DNA of 64,000 nt from an uncultured SAR116 cluster alpha proteobacterium (GCA_902595145.1 CACJOU010000001.1:96976-160975), one strand, 5' to 3'; shown: positions 23,235-33,873, counted from the first letter of the stretch. Notes: generated from the sequence alone by a model not told the origin. Program-made: numbers and translations.

Positions 23235-24022
23235 TTTAGATCTTTCTCTAGATTAATGATTTCACCTGCCAATGAAGCATATGCTTGAGATCCTGGACAC
23301 GAAATATCATACATTAAAACTGGCTGACCGTAACTAGGTGCTTCAGAGATTCTAACGTTTCTTGGAATTATAGTTTTAAAAACTTTATCATTAAAATGAT
23401 TTTTAACGTCATTTGACACCATTTCACATATTTTATTTCTTTTATCATACATAGTTAGAAGTATACCTTGAAGAGTAATTTTATTATTAAAATTATTTTT
23501 AATTGATTCCAACGTTTTCAAAAGTTGTGTTAACCCTTCCAATGCATAAAATTCAGTTTGCAAGGGTACAATTAAACTTTTTGCTGCACATAAAGCATTT
23601 AATGTAAGCAACCCTAAAGAAGGTGGACAATCAATGAATATGTAATCGTAAAACTCACTAATTTCTTTAATTAAATCACGAATTTTAAATTCTCTATTTT
23701 TTACATCCACTAATTCTTGTTCAAGAACTGACAGATCTGGTGAGGTGGGAATAATATCCAATTTTGGAATCATAGTTTTTTTAATTGAAACATTAATATT
23801 GCTTTTACCACAAATTATAGAATATAAATCTTTATCTCTTTGTTCATATTTTATACCAAATCCAGTGCTGGCATTTCCTTGTGGATCTGCATCAATTATA
23901 AGTGTTTTTTTATCACATGCTGCCATAGCTGTTGCCAAATTTATTACAGTAGTAGTTTTGCCTACACCACCTTTCTGATTTGCAATAGCTATTATCTGTG
24001 TAAATTTATTTGTCATTTTCAA
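23231..24022 (-). CDS. parA: Chromosome partitioning ATPase ParA
   Basis: IAIANQKGGVGKTTTVINLATAMA deviant Walker A; DADPQGNASTG. Confidence 0.97.
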   Translation of the reverse strand: MKMTNKFTQIIAIANQKGGVGKTTTVINLATAMAACDKKTLIIDADPQGNASTGFGIKYEQRDKDLYSIICGKSNINVSIKKTMIPKLDIIPTSPDLSVLEQELVDVKNREFKIRDLIKEISEFYDYIFIDCPPSLGLLTLNALCAAKSLIVPLQTEFYALEGLTQLLKTLESIKNNFNNKITLQGILLTMYDKRNKICEMVSNDVKNHFNDKVFKTIIPRNVRISEAPSYGQPVLMYDISCPGSQAYASLAGEIINLEKDLK

Positions 24023-24665
24023 TATTTAACTTATCTACTTTGTATATATATAAAATTTTACCATCTCTATCTGTCATTGATGGATATTCTTCGAAACTAA
24101 TTTTTTTATTTTTACTTAATTCAATAACTTCTGAATAATAAGATTTTCCCTTTAAAAACAACAGGTTAGGTAATTCTTGTTTTTCTCCTAATGATTTATT
24201 TGTGAAGATCTCTACATAATCAACTAGCTTACTTAATGAAGCTAATGCTCTGGAAGTAATTAAATCAACATTTATAAAGCTTAAATCTTCAATTCTACAG
24301 TTATGAATAGTTATATCTATTTCTGTTAACATTGCAATTTCTTTTAAAAAAATGCACTTTTTATAATCTGATTCAACTAAATGAATATTTTTTTTACCCA
24401 TTATTGCAAGCACCATACCTGGAAAACCCGCTCCAGAACCAAAATCTATTATGTTTCCCTCTACATTCCTTACAAATCTATATAATTGTGCAGAATCTAA
24501 GAAGTGTCTAACCCAAATACTATTTATAGTGCTTTTACTTATTAAATTCATTGAGTTTTGCCACTTAGTAAGAATTTTCTCAAACACACATAATTTTTCA
24601 TATGTTTCACGTGAAACAAATACATGTGAACTAAAGTTTTCATATGTATTAATATTCGTTAACAA
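24006..24665 (-). CDS. rsmG: 16S rRNA (guanine527-N7)-methyltransferase
   Basis: [37 protein letters not shown]. Confidence 0.95.
   Translation of the reverse strand: MLTNINTYENFSSHVFVSRETYEKLCVFEKILTKWQNSMNLISKSTINSIWVRHFLDSAQLYRFVRNVEGNIIDFGSGAGFPGMVLAIMGKKNIHLVESDYKKCIFLKEIAMLTEIDITIHNCRIEDLSFINVDLITSRALASLSKLVDYVEIFTNKSLGEKQELPNLLFLKGKSYYSEVIELSKNKKISFEEYPSMTDRDGKILYIYKVDKLNIENDK
24603..24618. promoter_or_regulatory. parS: parS centromere site inside rsmG
   Basis: TGTTTCACGTGAAACA, exact match to the canonical 16-bp parS palindrome. Confidence 0.93.
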
Positions 24666-26535
24666 CTCTATATTTTTTCTCTTGTTTTAAATGTCTAAGA
24701 AGCAACAAAGTGGCTGTTGGTGTAAATCCTGGAAGGCTTGATGCTTGAGCAACAGTGCTTGGTTTGTTTTTTTTCAGAATGTCCTTTATTTCATTAGACA
24801 GTCCCTTGATAAGGTTAAAATCAAAATTTATAGGAATTGTAGTCTTATTTTCTTGCCTATACATCTTTATGTCTTCTTTTTGTCTTTTGAGATAAACATT
24901 ATATATACAGTCTGTTTCTATTTGTGTATGTAATTCATCAGGGATTGTTTTTAAATCTGGCCAGATTTCAAAAAGATCTTTTATGAAATGTTTGCCAGAC
25001 GATAAAATATCTTTTGGAGACCTTGGATTTCCAGTCCTTGTACTTGGTAAATTATATTTTTTTAACAAGCTTGGCTTAGCGCTTAAATTATCAATCATTC
25101 TGTAAGAATTTTTTAAATTCTGTTTCTTTTCTTCCCATAACTTTTGTCTTTTTGTACCAATAATGCCAAATTTTAATCCCTTATCAGTTAGCCTTTGGTC
25201 TGCATTGTCAGATCTTAAAAGCAGCCTAAACTCAGCTCTAGATGTAAACATTCTATAAGGCTCAGGTGCTCCTTTACTTATCAAATCGTCAATCATTACT
25301 CCGATATATGCCTCTGATCTATCAAGCCTAAACCATTTAGGATGCGTGTTAAGGTTTATTGAAGCATTTATTCCAGCAATTAACCCTTGAGACGCCGCCT
25401 CTTCATATCCGGTAGTACCATTTATCTGACCGGCAAAAAATAGTCCCTTTATTTTTTTTGTCTCTAAAGTGTCTTTTAGAGCTCTTGGATCCATGTAGTC
25501 ATATTCAATTGCATAACCATATTGTCTTACAATAGCATACTCTAATCCAAGAATTGTTTTTAAAAATTCATTCTGAACTTTTTTTGGTAAACTTGTTGAT
25601 ATACCGTTAGGATAAACTAGAGGACTATCCAGTCCTTCTGGCTCAAGAAAAATTTGATGCGATTCTTTTTCAGAAAATCTACTAATTTTGTCTTCTATAC
25701 TTGGACAATATCTTGGACCAGATCCTTGAATTGATCCTGAGTAGACTGGAGATAAATTTAAATTATCGAATATTATTTTATGAGTGTTTACATTAGTTCT
25801 TGTTATGCCGCATTTAATTTGTTGGACAGATATTTTCTTATTCATATAGGAAAATGGTATTGGATCATTATCTGCTGACTGCATTTCAACTTTATTCCAA
25901 TTAATGCTAGATTTAAGCAATCTGGGTGGTGTTCCTGTTTTCAACCTACCAATTGGTAAATTTAGTTCTCTAATTTTTTTTGACAAATGGTTGGATGGCT
26001 CATCCCCTAATCTACCTGCTTGGATTCTTTCATTTCCAATATGAATAACTCCCCCTAAAAAGGTCCCAGTTGTTAATACTACTGATTTAGCTTTAATAGA
26101 TATATCATTATCTAAAACAACATTTTTAATAACATTTTTCTCGATCGTTAGGTCTTTTACTGTTCCCTCTACGATTGTTAAATTTTCATTTGATTGCAGC
26201 AAATTTGAAATAGCTTTTTTGTAAAGTTTTCTGTCTGCCTGTGACCTAGGCCCGTGAACTGCTGGTCCTCTAGATCGATTGAGCATTCTAAATTGGATTC
26301 CCGAAAGATCTATGGCCTTGGCCATTATTCCGTCAAGCGCATCGATTTCTCTTACTAGATGGCCCTTTCCCAAACCGCCTATAGCTGGATTGCAAGACAT
26401 CTCACCAATAGTCTCAATTTTCATAGTTATTAAAACAGTTCTAGCTCCCATTCTTGATGAAGCAGCTGCTGCTTCAACGCCGGCATGCCCACCTCCAATT
26501 ACTACTACATCAAAATTTTTCATGTTTTTTGCCAA
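24649..26535 (-). CDS. mnmG: tRNA uridine-5-carboxymethylaminomethyl modification enzyme MnmG (GidA)
   Basis: [62 protein letters not shown]. Confidence 0.97.
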   Translation of the reverse strand: MAKNMKNFDVVVIGGGHAGVEAAAASSRMGARTVLITMKIETIGEMSCNPAIGGLGKGHLVREIDALDGIMAKAIDLSGIQFRMLNRSRGPAVHGPRSQADRKLYKKAISNLLQSNENLTIVEGTVKDLTIEKNVIKNVVLDNDISIKAKSVVLTTGTFLGGVIHIGNERIQAGRLGDEPSNHLSKKIRELNLPIGRLKTGTPPRLLKSSINWNKVEMQSADNDPIPFSYMNKKISVQQIKCGITRTNVNTHKIIFDNLNLSPVYSGSIQGSGPRYCPSIEDKISRFSEKESHQIFLEPEGLDSPLVYPNGISTSLPKKVQNEFLKTILGLEYAIVRQYGYAIEYDYMDPRALKDTLETKKIKGLFFAGQINGTTGYEEAASQGLIAGINASINLNTHPKWFRLDRSEAYIGVMIDDLISKGAPEPYRMFTSRAEFRLLLRSDNADQRLTDKGLKFGIIGTKRQKLWEEKKQNLKNSYRMIDNLSAKPSLLKKYNLPSTRTGNPRSPKDILSSGKHFIKDLFEIWPDLKTIPDELHTQIETDCIYNVYLKRQKEDIKMYRQENKTTIPINFDFNLIKGLSNEIKDILKKNKPSTVAQASSLPGFTPTATLLLLRHLKQEKKYRVVNEY

Positions 26536-26538
26536 AAT

Positions 26539-27837
26539 TTATTTACCAATACAAAAACTACTAAATATATCATCTAAAATTTCTTCTACGTCAATGATAT
26601 TGGTTATATTACCAATTTCTTTTGCAACTATTCTTAGGTTCTCAGACACTATTTCAGGATTAATATTTAAATCACTTTCCTGCACGTCATTCAAAGCATA
26701 TATTGATCTTTTTATTGCCTCTATATGCCTTTTTCTTGTAAGTAAAGCATTTTGTTTAGGAGCTAATGACTTTAAGTAATTAACGATTGAATTGATCATT
26801 TCATCAATCCCTATTCTTTCTTTAACAGAGATGTTATGAATACCTTTTTTAGATATAGTTTTGATATCTGATTTTGTATGTACCAAAATTTTCTTACATT
26901 TTGATTTGATTTCTGGATAAGAAAAATCTTCATTGTCAGATAAAATAAGGATTAGATCAGAAAATTCTGCTTTTTCTAAAGCTCTTTTAACTCCAATTTT
27001 TTCTACTTCAGATGCTGCATTTCTTATACCAGCGGTGTCGTTTAAAATAACAGGGAAACCTTCAAAATCCATAGTAACTTCTAAAATATCTCTTGTCGTT
27101 CCAGCCTGGTCAGTCACAATGGCAACCTTTTTATCTGATAAAAAATTTATAAGTGAACTTTTACCTACGTTAGGACGACCTAAAAGCGTTATGACAAAAC
27201 CATTTCTGATTCTTTCTCCATAATTGCTATATTTCAAAGATTTCTTCATATCTTCTAACATTTTTTGTACTTTGAAATTAAACACTTGTTCAAGTTCAGA
27301 TGGAAGCTCTTCATCTGAAAAGTCAATAAGAGCTTCTAATTTTGACAACAACCAAACTACTTCATCCCTCCACAAATTTATTTTACTTGATAGAGCTCCC
27401 TCATACTGCGACATAGATAAACTGAATTGATTTTCTGTTTCTGAATTTATTAAGTCGTTTAAACCCTCCGCTTGAGTTAAATCTAAAATCCCATTTAAAA
27501 AAGCTCTTTTTGTAAACTCACCTCTGTCAGCAATCCGAAATCTTTTTGTTTTGGAAAGAACTTCATAAATTTTTTTTTCGATTATGGTGCTTCCGTGAAT
27601 GTGGAACTCAATAATATCCTCTCCGGTTACAGTTTTTGGGCCTGGAAAGAAGATTATTAACGCATTATCAATGATATTATAATTTAAATCATATATTTTT
27701 CTAAGAGATGCAACACGAGGTTGCGTTGGTTTAAATGAAAAAATTTTGGGTATTTTTTTTGTCTCGCTTCCAGAAATCCTAATAATTTTAATTGCACTTT
27801 TTTGTGAACTTGAAGCTGAAGAAAAGATTGTGTCCAA
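26539..27837 (-). CDS. mnmE: tRNA modification GTPase MnmE (TrmE)
   Basis: GRPNVGKSSLINFL, DTAGIRNAASEVEKIGV, C-terminal FCIGK. Confidence 0.96.
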   Translation of the reverse strand: MDTIFSSASSSQKSAIKIIRISGSETKKIPKIFSFKPTQPRVASLRKIYDLNYNIIDNALIIFFPGPKTVTGEDIIEFHIHGSTIIEKKIYEVLSKTKRFRIADRGEFTKRAFLNGILDLTQAEGLNDLINSETENQFSLSMSQYEGALSSKINLWRDEVVWLLSKLEALIDFSDEELPSELEQVFNFKVQKMLEDMKKSLKYSNYGERIRNGFVITLLGRPNVGKSSLINFLSDKKVAIVTDQAGTTRDILEVTMDFEGFPVILNDTAGIRNAASEVEKIGVKRALEKAEFSDLILILSDNEDFSYPEIKSKCKKILVHTKSDIKTISKKGIHNISVKERIGIDEMINSIVNYLKSLAPKQNALLTRKRHIEAIKRSIYALNDVQESDLNINPEIVSENLRIVAKEIGNITNIIDVEEILDDIFSSFCIGK

Positions 27838-27859
27838 GTTTTAACTCTTTTTTTAAAAA

Positions 27860-27875
27860 TGTTTCACGTGAAACG
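27860..27875. promoter_or_regulatory. parS: Second parS site, between mnmE and rho
   Basis: TGTTTCACGTGAAACG, 15/16 match to canonical parS with intact 14-bp palindromic core. Confidence 0.9.
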
Positions 27876-27877
27876 TC

Positions 27878-29137
27878 TTATTTGTTCATTGCTCTAAAAA
27901 AATCTTCGTTAGATTTGCTTTGTTTAAGTTTGTCTAATAGAAAATCCATTGCGTCTACCGGTCCCATTTGAATCAAAATTCTCCTTAAAACCCACATCCT
28001 GGATAATGTATCTTTCTCAACTAAAAGCTCTTCTTTTCTTGTGCCTGACTTAGTTACATCAATAGCTGGAAAAGTTCGTTTATCCGATAGTTTTCTGTCA
28101 AGTATCACTTCACTATTTCCAGTGCCTTTGAATTCTTCGAAAATCACCTCATCCATTCTTGATCCTGTTTCAACCAATGCTGTGGCAATAATAGTTAAAG
28201 AACCTCCATCTTCAATGTTTCTTGCAGCACCAAAGAATCTTTTTGGTTTTTGAAGAGCATTTGCATCAACTCCTCCTGTTAAGACTTTACCACTCGATGG
28301 TATTACAGTGTTATATGCTCTGGCTAACCTAGTTATAGAATCCAATAAAATTACCACATCTCGCTTATGTTCAACTAATCTTTTAGCCTTTTCAATAACC
28401 ATATCAGTAACCTGAACGTGTCTTGAAGCAGGTTCATCAAACGTTGAGCTAATAACTTCTCCATTAACAGATCTTTGCATATCTGTTACTTCTTCCGGTC
28501 TTTCATCAATTAACAAAACAATCAGATAAATCTCAGGATGATTTTTAGATATGGCTTGTGCTATTGATTGTAACATCATTGTCTTTCCTGTTCTAGGTGG
28601 AGCGACAATTAGACCACGTTGTCCTTTGCCCATAGGGGCAACCATTTCTACAACTCGAGTTGTTATATCTTTATTGTTTGGATCAAACTCGGTTTCAAAA
28701 TTAATTTTTGCTTGTGGGTAAAGAGGTGTCAAATTATCAAAATTTATCCTATGACGAACAGACTCTGGATCCTCAAAATTTATATATTCAACTTTTAGTA
28801 ATGCAAAATATCTTTCACCTTCTTTTGGAGCTCTTATTTGACCCTCAACTGTGTCACCTGTACGAAGACCAAATTTTCTAACTTGGTTAGGAGATATATA
28901 AATATCATCTGGTCCAGCAAGATAATTAGATTCGGGTGATCTTAAAAAACCAAATCCATCAGATAAGACTTCAAGCACCCCATTTCCATATATTGCTATA
29001 TCGTTGTCAGCGAGCTTTTTTAAACAGGCAAACATCATGTCCTGTTTCCTTAAAGTACTTGCGTTTTCTATTTCTAAACTCTCGGCATAAGTTAATAAAT
29101 CTGATGGGTTTTTTGCTTTAAGATCTTTTAAATGCAT
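27878..29137 (-). CDS. rho: Transcription termination factor Rho
   Basis: [64 protein letters not shown]. Confidence 0.97.
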   Translation of the reverse strand: MHLKDLKAKNPSDLLTYAESLEIENASTLRKQDMMFACLKKLADNDIAIYGNGVLEVLSDGFGFLRSPESNYLAGPDDIYISPNQVRKFGLRTGDTVEGQIRAPKEGERYFALLKVEYINFEDPESVRHRINFDNLTPLYPQAKINFETEFDPNNKDITTRVVEMVAPMGKGQRGLIVAPPRTGKTMMLQSIAQAISKNHPEIYLIVLLIDERPEEVTDMQRSVNGEVISSTFDEPASRHVQVTDMVIEKAKRLVEHKRDVVILLDSITRLARAYNTVIPSSGKVLTGGVDANALQKPKRFFGAARNIEDGGSLTIIATALVETGSRMDEVIFEEFKGTGNSEVILDRKLSDKRTFPAIDVTKSGTRKEELLVEKDTLSRMWVLRRILIQMGPVDAMDFLLDKLKQSKSNEDFFRAMNK

Positions 29138-29159
29138 TTAATTCTCATTTGATGGAAAT

Positions 29160-29600
29160 TTATATTAATTGGAAATTTGGTTTGACTAAAATCAAAATAA
29201 TAATAAAAGTCATTAATAAAGTTGGTATTTCGTTTATTATTCTATAAAATTTAGTTTTTTTAAATCTATACCCTTTTTTAAAATCTTTGTAAAGAATAGA
29301 TAAATAGAAATGAAATATAGTTAAACAAAAAACTAAGAATAATTTAATTAAAAAATAATTTTCACTTAAAAAGTAAGTGTTATCATATAATAAAAGAAAC
29401 CCTAATACATAAGTAACAACTAGAGCTGGTGTCATTATGTAATTCAACAACCTATACTCCATTAGTAAAAAAGTTTCATCCATATCACTTAAATTTTTAG
29501 TATCATTATGATACACAAAAAGCCTTGGTAAATATAGTAATCCCACCATCCAGGATATTATTGAAATCAAATGAAAAGATTTAATGATATCATAAAACAA
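29160..29600 (-). CDS. hemJ: HemJ-like protoporphyrinogen oxidase (small membrane protein)
   Basis: KSFHLISIISWMVGLLYLPRLFVYH; multiple TM segments; adjacent to hemE. Confidence 0.85.
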   Translation of the reverse strand: MFYDIIKSFHLISIISWMVGLLYLPRLFVYHNDTKNLSDMDETFLLMEYRLLNYIMTPALVVTYVLGFLLLYDNTYFLSENYFLIKLFLVFCLTIFHFYLSILYKDFKKGYRFKKTKFYRIINEIPTLLMTFIIILILVKPNFQLI

Positions 29601-29609
29601 TATTTATAT

Positions 29610-30641
29610 TTACCTATTATAATTTCTAACGATACTAATAACTTCTTTTACATTATCTATCTTACAATCTGGAGTAAGACCATGACCAACGTTAAATATA
29701 AATCTCTTGTCTTTCATAATATCTAAACAAGTTAAAACATTCTGACTTAAATAATCACTATGAGATGGAATAAGTGATGCCGGGTCAAGATTACCTTGTA
29801 TAGCAATATCTTTATTAATATTCATTATTGCCCAAAGTAAATCAACTGACCAGTCTAACGCAATACAATCAACTTTACTTTCAAAAGAATATCTTACAAT
29901 AGACGCTCCTGCTTTAAACGGAAATCCAATAACAGGAACAAAAATTTTCCTAGATCTTAAAATATCTATAATTTTTGCCGTTGGTCTTATTGCACAATCA
30001 TTAAAGAAGTTATTGGGAATCATATGAGACCATGAATCGAAAAGCATTAAGACATCAGCTCCAGCTCTAGCTTGCATTTCTAATTTATCAGCAACATAAA
30101 CTATAAGTGTTTCAATTAATTGCATAAACCATTTATTTGAACTCCAAAGAGCTTTTCTAGTATTAATAAAATCTTTGCTTCCTTTTCCTTCAATCATATA
30201 GCAAGCTAAAGTCCAAGGAGCCCCTGCAAATCCAATTAACCCAATAGTTTTTGGTAAAGTACTTCTAAGATAACTGATTGCATTTTTCAACGGATCGAGT
30301 TTGGTTGATATAGATATATTTTGTAAAATATTTGTTTCATCTGGGATCATAGGATTCAATGAAGGACCAAAATTTTTAGTAAATTTTACATTTCTATTCA
30401 TAGCCCAAGGTATCATTAAAATATCAGAAAATATTATTGCAGCATCAAGATCATAATACTTTAATGGTAGATTTGTACTTTTAATTATTAATTCCTCATT
30501 CAAACAAAACTTCACAAAATTTGTTTCTTTTTTTCTGATCTTATAATATTCAGGTAAATGTCTACCTGCTTGGCGTAAAAACCAAATAGGAATATCGTCA
30601 CATCTACTTTTAAGAGTTTTACTAATTAAATTTTCTTGCAC
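29610..30641 (-). CDS. hemE: Uroporphyrinogen decarboxylase
   Basis: PIWFLRQAGRHLPEYYKIR, GFAGAPWTLACYMIEG, FNVGHGLTPDCKIDNV. Confidence 0.96.
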   Translation of the reverse strand: MQENLISKTLKSRCDDIPIWFLRQAGRHLPEYYKIRKKETNFVKFCLNEELIIKSTNLPLKYYDLDAAIIFSDILMIPWAMNRNVKFTKNFGPSLNPMIPDETNILQNISISTKLDPLKNAISYLRSTLPKTIGLIGFAGAPWTLACYMIEGKGSKDFINTRKALWSSNKWFMQLIETLIVYVADKLEMQARAGADVLMLFDSWSHMIPNNFFNDCAIRPTAKIIDILRSRKIFVPVIGFPFKAGASIVRYSFESKVDCIALDWSVDLLWAIMNINKDIAIQGNLDPASLIPSHSDYLSQNVLTCLDIMKDKRFIFNVGHGLTPDCKIDNVKEVISIVRNYNR

Positions 30642-30908
30642 AAAATTACTTTATTAAGAAGTTGTATGATGTTGTTGTTTTTTATAAAATTGTGAATAAA
30701 AGAAAAAAAAAAATTAATCCACATATTTATAAAAAATTATTTATTGAATTATATAAGGAAATAAAGTTATTCACAAATAATAATCTTTATATTTAATTTT
30801 ATTAACATGTAAAGAAAATTTGGATAAATATTTAAAAGTAAAAAAATAACAAATTCATTAAAAGAAAATGACAATTATCAACAATTTATTCAGTAGAGAA
30901 AAAACTTC
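30642..30908. other. oriC: Candidate chromosomal replication origin (oriC)
   Basis: 267-bp AT-rich non-coding gap downstream of hemE start and upstream of coaE; two TTATTCACA boxes (30691-30699 minus, 30767-30775 plus) plus one-mismatch boxes at 30715, 30819 and 30875; gene-direction switch at the gap. Confidence 0.75.
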
Positions 30909-31511
30909 ATGATAATAATTGGAATAACAGGTTCAATAGGTATGGGTAAAACAACTGTGTCTAAAATGTTTAGAGTTTTAAAAATACCAGTTTTTGATTC
31001 AGATAAAAAAGTAAAAGAAATATTAGAAAGAAATTATGACGTTATAGAAAAGATATCAAAGATTTGGCCCGAATCAGTATCGATTAATCAAAAACAAAAA
31101 AAAATTAAGAAGGAAGTTCTAAGCAATAAAATATTTGAAAATAAAAACGAAAGAAAAAAATTAGAGAAAATAATACATCCACTTGTTAAAAAAGAGAGAA
31201 AATCGTTTTTGAAAAAATTTGAGGAATATTTTGTAGTAGGCTTAGATATACCTTTATTATACGAAACAGGTATGGATAAAGGATGTGATTACATTTTTTT
31301 AGTACATACTACAAAAAAAAATCAAAAAAAAAGGGTCTTAAAGAGGAAAAATATGACCGAAAAAAAATTTGATTTAATAAATAATTCACAATGGAATTTT
31401 GAAAAGAAAAAAAAAGAAAAACCTTTTATAATAAATACATCTTTTGGTAAATTGGTGACATTTATTATTATTTTGTTTTATTTGTCTAAAATAAAATATA
31501 GAGGAAAATAA
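30909..31511 (+). CDS. coaE: Dephospho-CoA kinase
   Basis: IIGITGSIGMGKTTVSKMF, VFDSDKKVKEIL, DIPLLYETGMD. Confidence 0.92.
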   Translation: MIIIGITGSIGMGKTTVSKMFRVLKIPVFDSDKKVKEILERNYDVIEKISKIWPESVSINQKQKKIKKEVLSNKIFENKNERKKLEKIIHPLVKKERKSFLKKFEEYFVVGLDIPLLYETGMDKGCDYIFLVHTTKKNQKKRVLKRKNMTEKKFDLINNSQWNFEKKKKEKPFIINTSFGKLVTFIIILFYLSKIKYRGK

Positions 31512-31512
31512 A

Positions 31513-32226
31513 ATGACTAGAGAATTAGTGCTCGACACTGAAACTACTGGATTAGATCATGAACATGGCCATAGGATTATTGAAATTGGTATAGTTGAAT
31601 TGGATAATCACTTACCAACAGGAAATTATTTTCATTATTATCTAAATCCAGAAAGAGATTCAGATAAAAGGGCACAAGAAGTACATGGATTAAGTAGAGA
31701 ATTCTTGAAGAACAAACCAAAATTTTCAGAGATAGCTGACGAGTTTATGAATTATTTATCAGATAGCAAAATTATTATTCATAATGCATCATTTGATGTT
31801 GGTTTTTTAAATGCAGAATTAACTAGGTGTAATATGAAAAAGTTAAATGAAGACAAAATTATAGATACAATTGTTTTAGCTAAAAAAAAATTTATAGGCC
31901 AATCTGTTAGCTTGGACTCACTTTGCAAAAAATTTAATATTGATCTAACAGGAAGAGAAATCCATGGAGCCATGAAAGATGCTAAACTTTTAGCCTCTGT
32001 ATATTTAGAATTAATAGGAGGAAGGCAATCAAAATTAGATTTTGATATTATGAATGACAAAACAAGTTCTGCAGAGGAAAATCATTTATTTAATCTAGAT
32101 GAATACTATAGAAACATGGGCATAAAAAAAGTAAAACATTTTAACATTAATGAAGATGATTATAAATTGCATCTGAAATGCATACAAACAATAAAGAATA
32201 GTATTTGGGAAAAAATTAATGATTAG
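31513..32226 (+). CDS. dnaQ: DNA polymerase III epsilon subunit
   Basis: RELVLDTETTGLDHEHGHRIIEIG, IIHNASFDVGFLN, HGAMKDAKLLASVYLEL. Confidence 0.96.
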   Translation: MTRELVLDTETTGLDHEHGHRIIEIGIVELDNHLPTGNYFHYYLNPERDSDKRAQEVHGLSREFLKNKPKFSEIADEFMNYLSDSKIIIHNASFDVGFLNAELTRCNMKKLNEDKIIDTIVLAKKKFIGQSVSLDSLCKKFNIDLTGREIHGAMKDAKLLASVYLELIGGRQSKLDFDIMNDKTSSAEENHLFNLDEYYRNMGIKKVKHFNINEDDYKLHLKCIQTIKNSIWEKIND

Positions 32227-32653
32227 TCTTTTTCAAAAGACTAAAATCTATTTCATTCAATATAATAGGAATACTCCCCCCTCTTCGAGTAATGTTTTCA
32301 ATTATTTCTTTAACAAAAGGAAATAAAAATTTTAGACCTTCTTCAGTCAATAATTTTTGGTTATGATTATTTTCTCCTAAAACTTGAAAAAGACCGAAGT
32401 AGTCTAACTCAAGATTAAATAATTTTTTCTTATTTTTTTTAGACGAACAATCTAAAATATATTTAAAATTAAGACTAAAAAGATTGTTGTTGTAAGGTTT
32501 ATAAACGACATTCATGTTAACATCTATGTAATTGTTGTTGTTATTGCCTGAATTATTTTCATCAATGCTTTGAGGGTTCTCGAAGGATAAATCTTGAATA
32601 AAACTCTTTATTAATTTAATAATATCATTCTTATTTACGTTTACATTACTCAT
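32216..32653 (-). CDS. secB: Protein-export chaperone SecB
   Basis: DLSFENPQS, LLTEEGLKFLFPFVKEIIENITRRGGSIPIILNEIDF; start placed at internal Met (MSNVNVNK), the longer ORF N-terminus being unlike SecB. Confidence 0.9.
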   Translation of the reverse strand: MSNVNVNKNDIIKLIKSFIQDLSFENPQSIDENNSGNNNNNYIDVNMNVVYKPYNNNLFSLNFKYILDCSSKKNKKKLFNLELDYFGLFQVLGENNHNQKLLTEEGLKFLFPFVKEIIENITRRGGSIPIILNEIDFSLLKKTNH

Positions 32654-32777
32654 TAAATTCTCTAAATAATTAATTATTCGAATGTATATATGAAATAAAT
32701 AATAATGAATATTAATTTTTAATTTTTTTTGTATAATAAATTTGCAATAATATTCTAATAAATGGTGGTTAAAAAAC

Positions 32778-33407
32778 ATGCAAAACAGTTTCCCGTATAT
32801 TGATATTTTAATTTTTGGAGTTATAGCAATTTTCCTTATTTTTAGACTTAAGAACATATTAGGTACAAAAACGGGTTTTGAAGAGACAAATGTTAATGAA
32901 AAAAATCAAGATAAACGATTTACTAATGTGGTACCTTTAAAGTCTAACAAAGATGATGTTGTAGATTTAGAATTAAATAAAATTTTAGACATTGATCCTA
33001 ATTTTAATGTTGATGATTTCTTGTCTGGATCAAAAAATTTTTTTGAAATGGTTTTAGAAAGCTTTGTTAGTGGAAATTTAGCAAACATTAAAAATTTTAC
33101 TAAAGCATCAGTCCTCAAAAGCTTTAAATCTGCTATTGATGAAAGAAACAAAGAACAAGAAACACTCATTATTGACTTAAAGTCAATAAAAGAAAATAAA
33201 ATAACTAAAGCAACTATAACTAAAACATCTATAAAATTAAACGTTGTTTTTGAGACTTTACAAATAAGAGCGTTAACGGATAAAGATGATCAAATTATTG
33301 ATGGAAATACTGAAAATGAAATTGTTGTTAAAGATGAGTGGGTTTTTGAAAGAAAAATAAACGACAATAATCCTAACTGGACACTTGTTGAAACCAAAAG
33401 TAATTAA
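32778..33407 (+). CDS. Tim44/TimA domain protein
   Basis: N-terminal TM (YIDILIFGVIAIFLIFRLKNILG..TG), ALTDK/ DEWVFERKINDNNPNWTLVET typical of Tim44-like proteins; position between secB and smr-domain gene. Confidence 0.85.
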   Translation: MQNSFPYIDILIFGVIAIFLIFRLKNILGTKTGFEETNVNEKNQDKRFTNVVPLKSNKDDVVDLELNKILDIDPNFNVDDFLSGSKNFFEMVLESFVSGNLANIKNFTKASVLKSFKSAIDERNKEQETLIIDLKSIKENKITKATITKTSIKLNVVFETLQIRALTDKDDQIIDGNTENEIVVKDEWVFERKINDNNPNWTLVETKSN

Positions 33408-33411
33408 AAAT

Positions 33412-33873
33412 ATGATTGCTATCTCAAAACATGATAAAAAAGTATGGGAAAATTATGTCTCTAACTTTGAAAAATCTGTTTTATTGTTAAAAAATGATAG
33501 CTTGAAAAAAAGAAAACTAAGCAACAGTAAAATTGTTACAAAAAAAGAAAAATCATTAAATAGTTTTAAAAATTTTAAGAAAAATAAAATAAATCCAGAT
33601 ATAAGTTTAGATCTACATGGGTACACACTATATTCTGCAAAGTTATTATTACAAAAATTTATTTCTAATTGTTATGAAAAAAATATACGAAATGTTTTAA
33701 TTATAACAGGAAAAGGACAAAATAACAAAGGCGCTTTAAAGGAGGAAGTGCCAAAATGGTTAATTGATAAATCATTCAAGCAATATGTTATAACTTTTAA
33801 TGTGGCGCCAAGTCAATTTGGAGGCGAAGGAGCTTTATTATTAAGAATAAAAAATAGATTCAAAAAAATTTAA
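33412..33873 (+). CDS. Smr-domain protein
   Basis: LDLHGYTLYSAKLLLQKFI and LIITGKGQNNKGALKEEVPKWL motifs; ATG at 33412 preferred over TTG 33385. Confidence 0.88.
   Translation: MIAISKHDKKVWENYVSNFEKSVLLLKNDSLKKRKLSNSKIVTKKEKSLNSFKNFKKNKINPDISLDLHGYTLYSAKLLLQKFISNCYEKNIRNVLIITGKGQNNKGALKEEVPKWLIDKSFKQYVITFNVAPSQFGGEGALLLRIKNRFKKI

Noticed and set aside
26279-26779. 166-aa ORF antisense to the mnmG/mnmE junction
   Set aside because: Covers two well-supported genes on the other strand; no independent support.
30642-30908. Full CtrA boxes (TTAA-N7-TTAA) in the candidate oriC
   Set aside because: I checked each TTAA in the gap and found none with the correct spacing.
31311-31390. Poly-A runs in coaE suggesting a frameshifted pseudogene
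   Set aside because: The frame stays open through a sensible CoaE C-terminus (FIINTSFGKLVTF); no evidence of disruption.
32654-32857. N-terminal extension of the secB ORF
   Set aside because: Extra 68 residues are unlike SecB and overlap the Tim44 gene start; internal Met start at 32653 fits better.
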